Shown piece after piece: positions 30,154 to 31,914 of a stretch of DNA of 31,914 bases; position 1 is the stretch's first letter; each line of letters opens with the position of its first letter. Below the pieces are notes generated by a model. The model saw only the letters and a list, made by a program, of their open reading frames with translations, was not told where the DNA came from and searched no databases. Position numbers and translations under genes: made by a program. Source of the DNA: CAZEHS01 sp964511875. Its GTDB lineage: Bacteria; Bacillota; Clostridia; Peptostreptococcales; Acidaminobacteraceae. The stretch is taken from assembly GCA_964511875.1 (NCBI GenBank), contig CAZEHS010000025.1:1-31914 (forward strand), written 5' to 3'.

Positions 30154-31892
30154 AGATACGAATAGGAGCTGGAAGCTGCGGTATTGCAGCAGGCGCAGGA
30201 CAACTTTATGAATTGATGGCCGAGGGTCTTAAAAAGGACACCACAGCCGTTCATGACCTTGGGCTCACAGGGTGTATCGGCATGTGTCACCTGGAACCCA
30301 TCGTGGATGTATACACTGAGAGCGGGCTGGTAAGGTATGTTAAGGTCACTCCGGAGGACATACCGGGCATTCTCAGCAATTCACCGGAATCGGAAAAACT
30401 CCTGATGGGAGAAACCGATAAGGCGGCTTACGATATGCAGACCCGGATTGTTACCCGGAATTACGGAAGGATCAATCCTGAAAGTCTGGAGGAATATCTG
30501 GGAGTGGGCGGCTATAAGGCTGCTGAAAAAGTGGTCACCACCATGAGCCCTAAACAGGTTGTAGATGTCATGAAAGTATCTGGGCTCCGAGGCCGTGGCG
30601 GCGCAGGATTCCCAACCTGGTTCAAGTGGAATGCGGCACTGATGTCTCATGACAACAAGAAATATGTGGTTTGCAATGCTGATGAAGGGGATCCGGGTGC
30701 CTTCATGGACCGTTCGGTCATTGAAGGGGATCCACACTGTCTGATAGAGGGGATGCTGATTGCAGGCTACACCATCGGTGCTGATGAAGGGATCGTATAT
30801 GTGCGGGCTGAATATCCGCTGGCAATCAAACGGCTTGAAAAGGCCATCAAAGATGCCACCGAAAAAGGATATCTTGGTCAGAACATCTTCGGTATTGAAG
30901 GCCTGAATTTCAATATGCGAATCAAGGCCGGCGCCGGTGCCTTCGTTTGTGGAGAAGAAACCGCACTGATTGCGTCACTGGAAGGGGAGCGGGGAATGCC
31001 CCGATTCAAGCCGCCATTCCCGGCTCAAAAGGGATTCATGGGGAAACCCACCAACATCAACAATGTTGAAACCTACGCCAATGTGCCCTGGATCATTGAA
31101 AACGGCGGCGAAGCCTTTGCAGCACTAGGTACAGAAAAAAGCAAAGGGACGAAGGTCTTTGCAGTGACCGGAAAGGTAAAGAACGGCGGTCTTGTGGAAG
31201 TTCCGATGGGACTTACACTGCGTGAAGTGATTTTTGGGATTTCGGGCGGTATAGAGAACGACAGGCCGATCAAAGCGGTTCAAATGGGCGGCCCCTCCGG
31301 CGGCTGTATCCCGGAACCCCTTTTGGATACGAAAATCGATTATGAAGCCATCCAGGCAACAGGCGCAATCGTTGGCAGCGGCGGGATGGTTGTAATGGAT
31401 GATACGACCTGCATGGTTGAAATGGCTAGATTCTTTCTGGATTTCACCTGCAACGAGTCCTGCGGCAAATGCACTTACTGTCGCATCGGCACCAAGAGGA
31501 TGCTGGAAATCCTTACCCGGATCGTCGAAGGCAAAGGTGTTGCAGCGGATATGGACACTCTTGAGCAGCTGAGTTATAAGATAAAGGAAGGCTCCCTCTG
31601 TGGCCTGGGGCAGACAGCTCCCAACCCTGTCCTGACGACCCTGAAGTATTTCCGAAATGAGTTCGAGGACCATATCCTCAACGGCAAATGTACGGCCAAA
31701 AGCTGCCAGGCTTTCAAAAAATATGTCATCTCGGCGGATAACTGCGTGGGCTGTACCCTTTGTGTGAGAGCGTGTCCTGTAAATGCAATAACCGGCATAG
31801 TCAAGAACGTTCATGTGATCGACCGTGAGAAATGTATCGGCTGCGGTGCATGCGAATTAAAATGTAAATTCAATGCCATATCCGAGGCGTAA
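30150..31892 (+). CDS. nuoF: NADH-binding flavoprotein subunit (NuoF/HydB-like) with extra ferredoxin domains
   Basis: This 580-residue protein has an N-terminal thioredoxin-like domain with its own Cys set (SCG, then GCIGMC, about residues 1-85). The NuoF core follows, with the FMN/NADH motifs GLRGRGGAGFPTWFKW, CNADEGDPGAFMDRS and GAGAFVCGEETALI. Next come an SLBB region and the N3-type [4Fe-4S] site SCGKCTYCRIGT. The C-terminus carries two [4Fe-4S] ferredoxin motifs (CVGCTLCVRACP and CIGCGACELKC). This layout is that of HydB in trimeric electron-bifurcating [FeFe]-hydrogenases and of related NAD-dependent formate dehydrogenases, rather than respiratory complex I. The catalytic subunit is expected just beyond the right edge. 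Confidence 0.95.
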   Translation: MKIRIGAGSCGIAAGAGQLYELMAEGLKKDTTAVHDLGLTGCIGMCHLEPIVDVYTESGLVRYVKVTPEDIPGILSNSPESEKLLMGETDKAAYDMQTRIVTRNYGRINPESLEEYLGVGGYKAAEKVVTTMSPKQVVDVMKVSGLRGRGGAGFPTWFKWNAALMSHDNKKYVVCNADEGDPGAFMDRSVIEGDPHCLIEGMLIAGYTIGADEGIVYVRAEYPLAIKRLEKAIKDATEKGYLGQNIFGIEGLNFNMRIKAGAGAFVCGEETALIASLEGERGMPRFKPPFPAQKGFMGKPTNINNVETYANVPWIIENGGEAFAALGTEKSKGTKVFAVTGKVKNGGLVEVPMGLTLREVIFGISGGIENDRPIKAVQMGGPSGGCIPEPLLDTKIDYEAIQATGAIVGSGGMVVMDDTTCMVEMARFFLDFTCNESCGKCTYCRIGTKRMLEILTRIVEGKGVAADMDTLEQLSYKIKEGSLCGLGQTAPNPVLTTLKYFRNEFEDHILNGKCTAKSCQAFKKYVISADNCVGCTLCVRACPVNAITGIVKNVHVIDREKCIGCGACELKCKFNAISEA

Positions 31893-31914
31893 ATTCGGAA
31901 ATCCCTTCTGGTGG

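Noticed and set aside
31125..31814. 229-residue minus-strand frame
   Set aside because: It lies opposite the NuoF/HydB iron-sulfur region, whose motifs are unambiguous.
1..31914. CRISPR array, tRNA or rRNA genes, or intact transposase
   Set aside because: No regularly spaced repeats, no tRNA-like cloverleaf or rRNA sequence, and no transposase motifs were found on either strand.

Overview
The window looks like part of the chromosome of an anaerobic Firmicute, most likely in the Clostridia. GC content is moderate and the Shine-Dalgarno sites are strong (AGGAGG type). The gene families fit that group: CsoR/CopZ/CopA copper handling, an NADH-linked hydrogenase-type NuoE/NuoF pair, HD-GYP signalling proteins, sigma-54 regulation and a selenoprotein. 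I did not pin down the genus. No tRNA, rRNA, CRISPR array or intact transposase was seen.

Left part (1-13.6 kb): a partial RocR-like sigma-54 activator runs off the left edge, and a TipA-like MerR regulator with a typical 19-bp-spacer promoter lies upstream of it. Next come rsgA, a YkgJ-type CxxCxxCC protein and a large PAS-PAS-GAF-GGDEF-HD-GYP c-di-GMP enzyme. A copA-copZ-csoR operon follows on the minus strand, with two CsoR boxes at its promoter. It is followed by an RMD1/DUF155 membrane protein, an FtsX-type permease without an adjacent ATPase, and a TetR regulator.

Middle part (13.7-22.1 kb): a DeoR regulator directly precedes dinB. After it come a membrane HD-GYP protein, a flavodoxin-like reductase and a flavinylation-type cluster of ApbE lipoprotein, NusG-domain-II membrane protein (EetA-like) and Gx transporter (EetB-like). 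A four-domain S1 protein follows. A HesB-like small protein on the minus strand converges on the S1 gene across a perfect bidirectional terminator. Two structured non-coding elements sit here: a three-hairpin element at 18160-18260 and a 94-bp palindromic repeat at 20300-20393.

Right part (22.1-31.9 kb) holds the most interesting unit. A minus-strand operon encodes a 45-aa membrane protein, a sodium:solute symporter, a sensor kinase and an NtrC-type sigma-54 response regulator, each overlapping the next. Divergent from it is a consensus sigma-54 promoter (TGGCAC-N5-TTGCA) with upstream direct repeats. It leads into a polytopic permease and then a small HesB-like gene interrupted by an in-frame TGA at codon 34. 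That TGA is followed by a stem-loop placed like a bacterial SECIS element, so I read it as selenocysteine. A diverged paralogue without the TGA is the minus-strand gene ending at 21735. My inference is that the symporter/kinase/regulator set senses a solute and switches on the permease and selenoprotein through sigma-54. A second consensus sigma-54 promoter follows at 29163. It lies in a roughly 690-bp gene-free stretch before a nuoE-nuoF (hydC-hydB-like) pair, which also has a sigma-A -10 element and a candidate Rex operator.
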